A stretch of 64,000 nucleotides of DNA from Paratrimastix pyriformis (taxonomy: Eukaryota > Preaxostyla > Paratrimastigidae). A program made the translations under genes and the position numbers. Below are positions 34,962 through 51,300 of this stretch, piece by piece. Each line of letters starts with the position of its first letter. Position 1 is the stretch's first letter. The notes beneath the pieces are model-generated. The model had not been told where the DNA came from. It searched no databases and was given only the letters and a program-made list of their open reading frames with translations. The stretch is from contig JAPMOS010000022.1 of assembly GCA_027972325.1 (NCBI GenBank), forward strand, positions 124,001 through 188,000, read 5' to 3'.

Positions 34962-35393
34962 ACAACAAAACCTTCCAGTACCTGACGGGTGGCGCGTTTC
35001 TTTTGCGATCGGCCACCGACTCGGATTTGTGATGGTGGGGTCGCTTCTCCTGCGGGGAAAACTGCATCTCGAAATGAACAAGGGTTCGCGATTCGTGGGT
35101 GACAGAGGCGGCGAATTGCCCGCAGAGGCAGTGCCACTGGGAGCCAAAACGCTTATCAAATTCATCCTTGAAAAAGTCGGCGATTCTTCGTTCAAATCGC
35201 TCGATGAACTGGTCCTTCATCACTTCCAGGACCTCTTCCTGGAATTTGTGGGCACAAGTGGTCAAAAATTGGGTCATTTCGGCGTTCATATCGGTGAAGA
35301 GGATCTGCGATGGTCCGGAGAAAATTATTCGGCTCAGGGGTGAAGATGTGTTAAGACCTCCAATTTCAGCGGTTCATCGTGTTTTTCTTGCAT
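34948..35393 (-). CDS. Dynein light chain, LC8/DYNLL type
   Basis: A small dimeric hub and light chain of cytoplasmic and axonemal dyneins. Three exons are phase-consistent: 35393-35358 (MQEKHDEPLKLE), 35304-35063 and 34981-34948. The two introns are 35357-35305 and 35062-34982. The spliced protein has ILFTDMNAEMTQFLTTCA, then KDEFDKRFGSQWHCLCG, FAASVTHESRTLVHFEMQ and YWKVLLFKAG. These match the LC8 landmarks KKEFDKKYxPTWHCIVG, SYVTHE and ILLFKSG. It shares a short divergent promoter with V-ATPase subunit H and ends inside the rhomboid gene. Confidence 0.92.
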
Positions 35394-35494
35394 TGTGATC
35401 ACCGGCACGCGCTTCTCCTGCACAAGAGTCGAAAAACTCAGAGAGTGTGAGTGCCTCCCGGGTTAGCGAGCGTTCCCTCTAACAGAGAAAATCG
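35394..35494. promoter_or_regulatory. Divergent promoter, LC8 / V-ATPase subunit H
   Basis: 101 bases between opposing ATGs, much lower in GC than flanking exons. No known motif was recognised. Confidence 0.4.
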
Positions 35495-37698
35495 ATGTCT
35501 CAGGCCCCTGAGAAGCAAGCCACACCGGCTCCGGCTCCCACTCCCGATAACTCACAGGAGGCTCAGGATGCCGCTGTTCTTGCCACCCGCGTTGATTGGC
35601 AGGCCCAGCTCCAGGCCAATGTCCTGACCCAGCGTGAGTACGATTTCATTGTTCGCTTCGCCAGCCTTGATTTCAATACTGTCTGCAGGGTACCTTTGTA
35701 TGAAGATCCTTTTTCATCGAGGGATGGGTGGCTTTTTCCGACCTTCAGGGCGGTGAGCAAATCTTTGAGGTTCTTCTCAGCGCCCTTTCTAAGACAACTG
35801 CCCTTGAACCTCTCTCCTATCTTCTTTTGATGATTGACAACACCCTGAAAGGTTTGGAGTTGGAAATGCCCTCGCACGATCCCTCATCCCGCTTCCAGCC
35901 CACCCCGAGGGCATCGAGATGATCCACACGATCGCCCGGCGCAGCCCCCGGGACAACAGCCCCTTCACCATCTTCCTCCGGTTCGTTCTTTCGAACGTCG
36001 CTCCCCGTCATCTCATTCAATTCGCTCTCCAGCCTTCTCAACCGTACGGATCCTTACATTCGCTCGAAGGCTCTCCACATTCTGTGCTCCCTTCTTGGGT
36101 CTGGCGGTTGATTTCTCGGCCGTTGTGGGGGACTCATCCCTGTGGTCTCCAGTGCCCTGAACGATGTGCAGGGTGAGGTCGTGGATGCCTTCTACCAGTC
36201 CATCTACGCCAACCTGCGCCGCCCCGAGGACGCCGAAGGCCTCAATGTGGCCGTGAGCGCCCTCCAGATTGTCCTGCGCAAGCAGAACCTGCGCCTGAAG
36301 TTCTTCCACGAGCACGGGCTCGACCTGCTGCTGCCCCTGGTCGCCTCCAAGGCCGCCAACGTGCAGCTCCTCTACCAAGTCATCTTCTGCGTTTGGCTGA
36401 TGAGCTTCAACCACGTGGAGATCATCCCCGGCCTCCTGCAGGCCAACATCATCCCCCTCCTCATCCAGGTCCGTCCCGTGGGGAGGGAGAGGGAGGGAGG
36501 GCGGGTGGCACAGTGGCACACGGGCGCGGATTCTCACCGTGAGCGGCTGCTCCTGCGGCTGTGGGTGCGCAGGTCCTCAAGACCCAACTGAAGGAGAAGG
36601 TCATTCGCGTCACGCTGGCCATCCTCAAGGTCGGTCCCTGAGTCTTCCCGGGGGGGGGGGAAGAGAGAGAGAGAGAGTGAGGAGGGTCGATGTCCCCCCT
36701 CGTCATGCTCACCCGTCACCCGCTTGCTGCAGAACATGTCGGGTGTCGAGGCCGCCTGCACGCAGATGATCGACCAGGGCCTGGTGAAGGTGCTGCACAA
36801 CCTGATGGTCCAGAAGTGGTCCGACGAGGACCTCCAGTCCGACCTCGAGGACCTCGTCGAGATCCTCAACGGCCGCGTCGCCGCCCTCATGTCCGTCCCT
36901 GGGCACGGCCCTCCCCGGGGGACCTGGCTGTTGTACCTCCCTGGGCGATCCTTCATGACCTGCTCCTTCCGCCCCCCCGGCAGCTCGATTGACGTGTACT
37001 CCCAGGAGTTGGAGAAGGGCCAGCTGACCTGGACGCCCGTCCACAAGAGCGACAAGTTCTGGAAGGACAACTACACCAAGTTCGACGTGGACAACTTCCG
37101 CCTGCTGCGCACCCTGGGCGCCCTCCTCTACACCGAGCACCCCCGCACCCTGGCCGTCACCTGCCACGATCTGGGCAACTTCGCCCGCTTCCACCCCCGC
37201 GGCAAGACGTCCGTCTCCGCCCCCCTGACCACCATAATCCATGACTGACCCACCATGGCCCGCCGCACATGCACCGGGACGGCAAGGGCCGATGGCTGTT
37301 GTCATGCCAATCGCGTTTTTCTAAGTCTCGGGAGATTTCCCCATCCACCACACCCTCATCATCATCGCTCCTGCTGTTGATCGCGCCATCCCGACCTTCC
37401 TTTTTGCGCTGTCCCATTCACCCTTCTTCTTGGGGGTTTGATTCGCGCGGGCAGGCTGCTTGAGGAGTTCGGCCTGAAGGCCAAGATCCTCGAGCTCCTC
37501 GGCCACCAGGACGCCGAGGTCCAGAAGGAGGCCCTGCTCTGCGTCCAGAAGATGCTCGTCCAGAAGTGGGAGAACCTCTCCGGGGGTCTCTCCAACCTGG
37601 GCGGCGCACCCAGCCCCAACCCGGCCGGCCGGGCGGCGGCCATGATGTCCCCCCTCAACAAGGAAATCCCCCAGATGCCCCCTGCGCCCAAGCACTAG
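35495..37698 (+). CDS. ATP6V1H: V-type ATPase V1 subunit H
   Basis: A regulatory V1 subunit that couples or silences ATP hydrolysis in the proton pump of acidic compartments. It starts at ATG 35495 (MSQAPEKQATPAPAP). The body is ARM-like helical repeats: RVDWQAQLQANVLTQREYDF, LEPLSYLLLMIDNTLK, LLNRTDPYIRSKALHIL, ALNDVQGEVVDAFYQSIYAN, NLRLKFFHEHGLDLLLPLVA and KNMSGVEAACTQMIDQG. The C-terminal domain is diagnostic: LTWTPVHKSDKFWKDN, TLAVTCHDLGNFARFHPRGK, GHQDAEVQKEALLCVQKML and QKWENLS. It ends with a short Pro/Ala tail (MPPAPKH) not usual in the family. About eight introns. Early ones are short with AT-rich pyrimidine tracts and later ones are GTCCG type. Confidence 0.95.
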
Positions 37699-37916
37699 AT
37701 GGTTTTTCTTCCCCCTCTGCCTTCCTCTCCCCTCTTTTCTCCTCCCTCCCTCTCCGCTCCTTTATGCTCCATCCCCGTTCCGTTTTGGTTTTTGTTCGGC
37801 TGTTTTATCGCGTCCCATCGGACTCTGACGTAAGAGAACGAAGTAATCGAGACTTTCGCCGCGATTGAGCCTCTATCACCTTCCGGGGAGATTATTTATT
37901 TTCGATAAAGAAGAGA
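37699..37916. promoter_or_regulatory. Intergenic region upstream of acyl-CoA synthetase
   Basis: The 3' flank of the V-ATPase H gene passes into an AT-richer stretch (ATTATTTATTTTCG, about 37890) just before ATG 37917. It is the likely promoter; no defined element was recognised. Confidence 0.35.
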
Positions 37917-38779
37917 ATGAGTGTCGTCGTGAACCCTGAATTCGGCGAGATTCACAGGCACGCGAAAGGGGTGATCCCATCATGGGACTCCCAAATTTGC
38001 AGTCTTTCCCAACTTTTCCGCGATGCCGCCAAGAAATTCGCCCATCGTGCTTGTCTTGGGTACCGCCTTCGCATCGAGAGCAACCCCCCCAAGTGGGGAG
38101 ATTATGCCGTCTGTTTTATGATGATTTGATCTGCTCTGATTGGCCAAAGTGGGCCACATATTCCGAGATCAATTACCGTGTGACTTCCTTTGCTTCTGGA
38201 CTGCGGAGTCTGGGTTTTCACCCGGGCAACATGATCGCAGTGATGTCACCCAATCGTTCCGAGTATGTCGTCACAAATATTGCTCTCTCCACCCAGCGCA
38301 TGGTTCTGGTTCCAATTTATACCACGTGTCCATCCGATCGGCTCGCGGTTTGTCTGCTTCGCTGTTCGGTCCTAACTCCGCCATTCGCTGATAGTTCTGC
38401 TTGCAACTCGCTGAGTGCCCCGCCGTTGTTGTCAGCATCGATATGCTCGCCAAGGTTCGGGGGGTGGATAATATGGTGTGAACACTCATGTCATCTGCGC
38501 TTCCTTAGTTGCGTGCCGTGCGATCGCAACTGCCCCAGTTGCGGCTGATTATTGTCATGGACGACCAGGACTTTGATCGGCGTTGGATCAAGGCCAACCC
38601 CCTCCAGGAGGGGGAGGTCTCCTTCTCCCAGGTGGAGGCTGCCGGATCGGCGGCCCGGCTGGATGACCTTGTGGCCGATCCCAACGAAATGGCCATGCTC
38701 ATTTTCACCAGCGGGACCACCGGATGGCCCAAGGTCCCCCATCACCCTTCCTCCCCTCCAAGTCATCCTCTTCGCTCCA

Positions 38780-38825
<46 letters not shown>

Positions 38826-41125
38826 ACCCTCCGCACTGCAGGGAGCCATGATCTCGAACGCCAACCTGATCTGCCAGATCCAGGCGCTGCGCGAGCAGGT
38901 CTTCGAGGTCCCCGGCCTTGTGGACACCCACCTGAGCTACCTGCCCCTGGCCCACGTCTTCGAGCACCAGTGCCTGGACCTCTTCCTCCACCGGGGCGCC
39001 CAGATCGGGTCCGCCGTCTCGCCTGGGCATGGGTGGGTAGGTGCCGGGAGGGCTGGCTGGCCATCCGCCCAGTGTCCCTGTGCAGGCGCTCACCACTCGC
39101 TCGTGCGTCGGGCGGGCAGGTTCTACCACGGCGACATGGCAGGCCTCTTCAGCGACGTGGGCGTCCTCAAGCCCACATTCTTCAACGGGGCTCCGCGCGT
39201 CTACCAGAAGATCTCCCAGGGGGTCCGCCTTCCCCCCCAACGGCCTGCCCATTCCCGCCCCCTGGGACTCTGCTGATGATGGCCCGCCTTGTATCTCTGC
39301 TGTGCCCCCGCTCCCCCTCAGATCATGGGCGGCATCCAGGCCGGGGGCATCATCGCCCAGCGCCTCTTCGCCGCCGCCCTGGCCGCCAAGAAGGCCCGCA
39401 TTGCCAAGGGTCCGCCGCCCCACCGCCTGTCCTTCCTTCCGCCACCCCAACGTCGGGGTCAGGCCTGAACTGATCTTGCCGGCACGCACGCCGGGGGGGC
39501 GCAGGCCTGACGACCCCGCTGTGGGACCGGCTGGTCTTCAACAAGGTCAAGGCCAAGACGGGCGGCCGGTTGCGGCTGATGATCTCCGGGTCGGCGCCCT
39601 GCCCCCGGCACATCGCCGAGTTCATGATGGTCCGCCAACATCCCCCCAGGGTGGGTGCCTCCCCCGTGATCGCTCCAACCCCGTTCCCCGCCCGCCCACC
39701 CGGATAGGCGACCCTGGTCCCCGGCACGGGCAACCTGCTGGAGGGGGCCTTCTGGGGCGAGGGCTACGGGCTGACCGAAACCACGTCGGCCGTCTGCATG
39801 AGTTCCTTCGGGGCCCTGCCCGGCTCGGTGGGCAGCCCCTCCACGGCCGCCGAGGTGGTCCTCGGTCCGCCCCACACCACACGCCCCCGCCCAGATCCCA
39901 GTTCGGTCCCTGGTGCCACTCCGATTCACATCCCCCCTTCACGCTACCGCCGCACCGCACGCCAATCCGCAGTGAGCTGCCCCGAGCTTGGCTATCGGGT
40001 GACGGACAAGCCCAGGCCGCGGGGCGAGATCTGGATCCGGGGCCCGTGCGTCTTCCAGGGCTACTACAAGGACCCCCAGCAGACGTCCGCGCCCCATCAC
40101 CCCCCGCCATCATCACCGTCAGCACCGTCGTCAGCACCAGCACCAGCACCAGCACCGTCACCATCATCACCATCACCCATCATCACCGCCAAAGCTGCAA
40201 CCACCGCTGCTTTTGAGGCGAGGCCACGTCAGCTCATGCGTCTCTCCCGCCACGCACGCACCTTCCCCGGGGGCAGGGCGGAGATGATGCAGGACGGTTG
40301 GCTCAGGTCGGGCGACATCGGCGAGTGGGACGCCAAGGGCAACTTGTTCATCATCGACCGCAAGAAGCGTCCGCCCCCCCACCCCCTCCTCCTCCTCCTC
40401 CTCCTCCTCCTCCTCCTCCTCCTCCTCCTCCTCCTCTGCGGCCCGCTGATCCTCTCGCGCCTCCGCCGTTTGCCTCGGTGCAGACCTGTTCAAGCTTTCC
40501 CAGGGGGAGTACGTCTGCCCCGACCGGACGGAGCGCGTCTACGCGGCCTGCCCGCTGGTGGGCCAGCTGATGGTCTGGGTCGCCCCTGGAGAACAGCCTG
40601 CTGGCCGTGGTGGTGCCCCACTGGGCCGAGCTCTCCAAGCGGCTGCCCCGGCCCTGGCAAGCAGGGTCTGTCCCCGCGGCCCGTGCTGACGTGAGTTCGG
40701 CCCGCCGGTCGCCATTCCCCAGGCCCACACGCCCTGCGATCTGCCCTGCCCTGTCCTGTCCCCCGACCAGCCCAAGACCGAGCTGGCCCGGGACCCCCAG
40801 GTGCGCGCCCTGCTGTTGCAGGAGCTCTGCGCCGCGGGCCGCGACAAGCTGCCACGCTACGAGCTGCTCCAGGACGTCCTCATCTGCCCCGAGGTCCGCC
40901 CATGCCCCCCCCCCCCCCGCGCGTTCATCATCCCCATGTCCATGCCCCCCGGACCTGTCCGTGGCCCAGGAATGGACGATCGAGGAGGGGCTGCTGGGCA
41001 ACACGATGAAGCCCAACCGGGCCGCCATCACGGAGCGCTTCCGGGCCCGGCTGGACGAGCTCTACGCCAGGGCCCCCGGCAGCCCCGGCACCCCCATCCC
41101 CCAGCCGGCCACCCCGCCCCTCTAA
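37917..41125 (+). CDS. Long-chain acyl-CoA synthetase
   Basis: An AMP-forming ligase that activates long-chain fatty acids to acyl-CoA. It starts at ATG 37917 ([18 protein letters not shown]). Key blocks in order are [36 protein letters not shown], the AMP-binding P-loop [17 protein letters not shown] (split by an intron with 36 C), [106 protein letters not shown] and the ending [18 protein letters not shown]. It is soluble except for possible peripheral binding. At about 40570-40590 the frame moves by one base between [10 protein letters not shown] and [12 protein letters not shown] with no convincing intron. About 12 introns. GC is low in the first 600 bases and high afterwards. Confidence 0.92.
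38788..38823 (+). repeat. C36 homopolymer in an acyl-CoA synthetase intron
   Basis: An uninterrupted C run just upstream of the CTGCAG acceptor that follows the TSGTTGWPK exon. Confidence 0.9.
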
Positions 41126-41178
41126 GCTCAACCAGCCGCAGCGCGGATGGGTTGCCTTCGCCGCTCTTTCCCTTGGGT

Positions 41179-41277
41179 TTCGGTTCGGTTCGTTCGGTTC
41201 GTTCGGTTCGTTCGGTTCGTTCGGTTCGTTCGGTTCGTTCGGTTCGTTCGGTTCGTTCGGTTCGTTCGGTTCGTTCA
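41179..41277. repeat. 9-base minisatellite TTCGGTTCG
   Basis: About 11 near-perfect tandem copies in the ACSL 3' flank. Confidence 0.9.
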
Positions 41278-41615
41278 GTTCGGGGAGTATTTTGCTGTTC
41301 TTGTTGCTTTGCGCTTGTTGCTTGTTGGACGCCCTGCTGGGCGGCCGTCGTCTCTGTGCTCCGGTGGCTTTCTCTTGCCGCCTCGCCTCTGTGTTCGTTC
41401 TTTCCCAACTCGGCGACGTTGCGCGAGGAGGGTCCATCACCCCTGGGTGGTGCCCTCTGTGCCCCAGCGCATCGCATCCCTGACTGCGACTCGTGGCGCA
41501 ATCCGCGCATCGGCCCTCCACATCCCGTTCGCCCCCTTCACCATTAACCCACGCGCGCTCCATCCCGGCCAACTCGCGAATGCTGCGTTCGAATCCTGTC
41601 TGCAGCGCGGAGGGG

Positions 41616-41725
41616 AGGATAATGGGAGGATAGTGGGGAGGGATAGTGGGAGGGATAGTGGGAGGGATAGTGGGAGGGATAGTGGGGGGGATAGTGGGGG
41701 GGGGGATAGTGGGGGATAGTGGGGG
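41616..41725. repeat. 12-base minisatellite GGATAGTGGGAG
   Basis: Tandem purine-rich units with length variants in the ACSL / CCDC146 intergenic region. Confidence 0.85.
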
Positions 41726-41947
41726 GGCAACACCGGGAGACGGCTGCACGGATGCCGCGAAGAACACGGGCCACCGCCGCAACCAGGGAGGAAGGCTGGA
41801 GGAAGGGTGGAGGAAGGGAGGAAGGGGGGGAGGGACGGGGGCCGCCGCCGGACAAGACAAGAACCAAGAGCAAAAAAAGAGGGAGGCGGGGGGAGACAAA
41901 CGGAAGGGAGAGGAGGGTCGCGGGGGATGGTGGGAGTGGGGGCCCGC

Positions 41948-48269
<6,322 letters not shown>

Positions 48270-48390
48270 GCGCCGTTGCGAAAAGAATAGCTTTTAGACC
48301 CTTGGTTGAAGGAACCGCTTCGAATTTCAAACCTTTTCTCTTCTCTTCATCCCCTTTCCCTTCCTTCCGCGCGACTATCAATTTGAAGAT
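48270..48390. promoter_or_regulatory. Divergent promoter, CCDC146 / MadBub
   Basis: 121 AT-richer bases between two well-supported start codons. It would link a ciliary gene and a mitotic checkpoint gene to one promoter region. No defined element was recognised. Confidence 0.45.
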
Positions 48391-51300
48391 ATGAGTGTTT
48401 CAGAGCAACCTCAGTCTTCAAACTGGGATGAAGACAAAGAGAACTTTTTCCCCCTTCAAGAGGGGCGCTTACTTGATGGAAAAGCCAAAACGGACGCTGC
48501 CAAACCAGGGTTTGTTGCGTCACCACATCACACCTATCATTTTCCCCTCTTCACAGGGAAGATCCGATCGAATCCTGGATGAGGTCTGTTGTGATCACCA
48601 CAAAAGACAACTATCCTTCTGTTCCCCAGAAAAATCAAGGCCATTCGACAGAGCACTACCTCAGATCCTCGAACCGATTTGATGCCCGTGCTCGAGCAGG
48701 TGACCCGACTTTTCCTGGACGATGCCAGGTACAAGGGGAATCTCGCGTATCTGAAGTGCTGGTGCCTTCTGGCGGACATCAGCGACTCTCCCCTGGAAAT
48801 TTTCCCGTTCTTGAAGAGCCGCGAGATTGGCGTCACGTGGGCGCTCTTCTACGAGAGCTGGGCCATGATCCAGGAGGTGCACCGAGACTTTGCCCGGGCC
48901 GACGAGATCTACCAGGAAGGCGTCTCCAGGTCGTCCACCTTCCCCGGCCCCCATGCCCTCGTCGGCCACGGTTCCCCCGTCCATGCCCCTGGCCCCTGGG
49001 CTTGACGTCTCATTGTGTTGCGCTGCGCCTTTTGCCACCCGCGCCCCACAGACGCGCCCACCCCCTGGACCGGCTGCAGCGGAGCTATTCCGAGTTCCAG
49101 GCGCGGATGATCAAGCGCTGGAAGAAGCAGAAGTCCCAGCGCGGCGCCGGACCTGCTGCGCCTCCTTCCGAGAGGCGGCAGGGGCTGGGCGGCCAGCTCG
49201 GCCCTCTGAACACCCCCTGCACCACCCCCGCGGCACGTGGGGCCGGTCTGTCCGGGTGGCGCTGTGGGCCTGGGCTCATCGTCGCGTTTCGCTCTCTTGG
49301 CGGACAGGTCGCGGGACCCCGGCGGGGCTCTTCGGCACAGGCGGCATCGCGGGCGTGTCTCGACCCGCCCCCGCCCGCTCGGTGACGGGCGGCCAGGGGG
49401 CCCCGCAGGGCGATGGGTTCGTTTTTGTCGATGCCGAGTTCCGCGGTCCGTATCATCGCCCATGCGGGGAATCTCCAGTCCCCCCCGCTGGCATCACCCG
49501 TTCCCGGTATCATCATCTCCGCGGGTCGGTGGGTGCATCTTGGGGTGTGCCTTAGAGGGCAACCCGGCCTCGACGCCCGTCCCGCGGACGCCCGCCGCCC
49601 CAACCGGCAGCAGCACCGGCACGGCCCCGCCCCGCTCGCTGGCCTTCCTGTCGGCGCCCCTCCCCGCTGGGACTCCCCTCGCCGCCCCCACTGAGACGCC
49701 CACCCGTCGCGTGGCCCTCGGGGTGCGCTCGGGGGCTGGGGGCGGCCTCAGCTGCGCTGCCACCCCGGCGGCGGCCCAGGCCAACCCCCTGGACAAGGAC
49801 CCCAAGGACAAGCCGGCCGGCCCCGCCTGGAGGTCGCTGGGCCCCGAGGGGGACCGCAACAAGGAGAACCGCATGCTCCCCGCCAAGTGGACCGCCGCCG
49901 AGGCTCTGGTCTGTGCGCCCAACGCCCGCTCCTCCCGGTCGTCCCCGTGGGTGGCGGGGCGGCGGTAACGATCCGCGTCTTGGAGGGGACGACTTGCTCA
50001 CGGCGTTGGGACCGGCGTGCGGACAGGTGCCACCCAAGGGTGCCGCCCCCGCCACGCAGCCTGAGCCGGACGACTTCGCCGTCTTCGTGGACCCTGATTG
50101 CAACGGGTCCGCTTTCACTGTGGTTCCGCCACCCCAACTGACAACTGATTTCTTTGGCTCTGCTCCCGGGTTCGCAGCGGGGTCACCACCACCACGACGG
50201 TCGCGGCTCGGCTTCCGGCCCTTTCCCTCCCCAACCCCAACCCCAACCCCCCAGCCGCTGCCACCCCGGCATCATCCCCCGCACCCACGGCTCCCACGGC
50301 ACCCACCCCGGTCGCGGCCCCTTGCGCGACGCCGACCCCCCAGGCCCCGTCCACCGTCATGACGTACCCCCCTGTCGGCCCCGAGGCCGCCGCGCCCCGG
50401 GGCGGCGCCATGGGTCCCCCTTCGAAGGGTCTCTTCGCGCCCCGTCGGAAACCCTTCGGCGCCGCCGCCCCCCCGGCCGTCTCTGGCCTCTCCTCCGCTG
50501 TCCCGGCCGCCCCTCCCCCAGCTCCTTCAGCAGCAGCGCCCTCCACCCCCGCCTCGGCCTCCCGCGCGGCTGCCCCACAGGTTGGCTCCGCCACCCCGGC
50601 CATGACACCCGCCCCCGCCCCCGCCACCTGCCACCGCCAGCCTTCTGCCGCCTCCAAGGCAGCCCGCCCCCATGGGACCGCCGAGGCTGCTGCGCCGGGC
50701 CCCGTGGCGCCCCCCCTGGTTCTGCGGCCCGCCTGTGGCCAGAAGGTGGACGGGGCCTTCATGTCCTTCTCGTGGGCCGCCCTCCGCCAGCGGGCTCCCG
50801 GCAAGGCCGACGAGCACGAGGAGACCTGCTTCGAGGAGCTCCGCGCCTCGTGGGCAGCCGACCGCCCCCTGCGGCCGCCATCACCACCTCTCGCCCCGCC
50901 CGTGCCGGAACTCGCATCCGAGGCGACCTCGGCCCCAGGACCGGGCCCTGCTTGCCCCGCCATCTCGGCTGCCGAATCTTGTTCTGGGCCCATCCCCGCC
51001 CCTGCCCCTCCGACGGACGGTCCAGCGGCGCCCCTCGCCCCTGCCTCCGAAGAGCCCCCGCTGCCCACCTGCCCCCAAGAACAGCAGGAAACCCCGCGGG
51101 CCGCCCGGGCCGCCACTCTCCCCTCTTCCGCCTCTCCCGCCGCCGCCTCACCCTCCCCGTCCAAAGCCTCCCCGGGAGCGCCCTCCCCCACCCTCACCTC
51201 AGCCCTGGTGGCCGCGTCGGCGATGCCCCGCCCGCCCCGCGGACCCCTCCGCCCGCCCCGCCGCCCTTCGTCATGCCGCCCGCGACGGCTTTCAGTGACC

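Larger units (their letters stand above)
41126..41947. other. Repeat-filled convergent intergenic region, ACSL / CCDC146
   Basis: It holds a 9-base minisatellite (41179-41277, unit TTCGGTTCG, about 11 copies) soon after the acyl-CoA synthetase stop. It also holds a 12-base minisatellite (41616-41725, unit GGATAGTGGGAG and variants). A purine-rich stretch reaches the CCDC146 end. No gene was seen: open frames here are GC-driven extensions of the CCDC146 frame. Confidence 0.6.

Noticed and set aside
38355-38400. GPNSAIR peptide in acyl-CoA synthetase as coding
   Set aside because: It ends at TGATAG. The segment reads better as an intron with a CTAAC branch-like site and TAG acceptor.
41437-41947. 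Extension of the minus-strand CCDC146 frame through the minisatellites
   Set aside because: Family length and ending put the stop near 41948; the rest is repeat translation in a stop-poor region.
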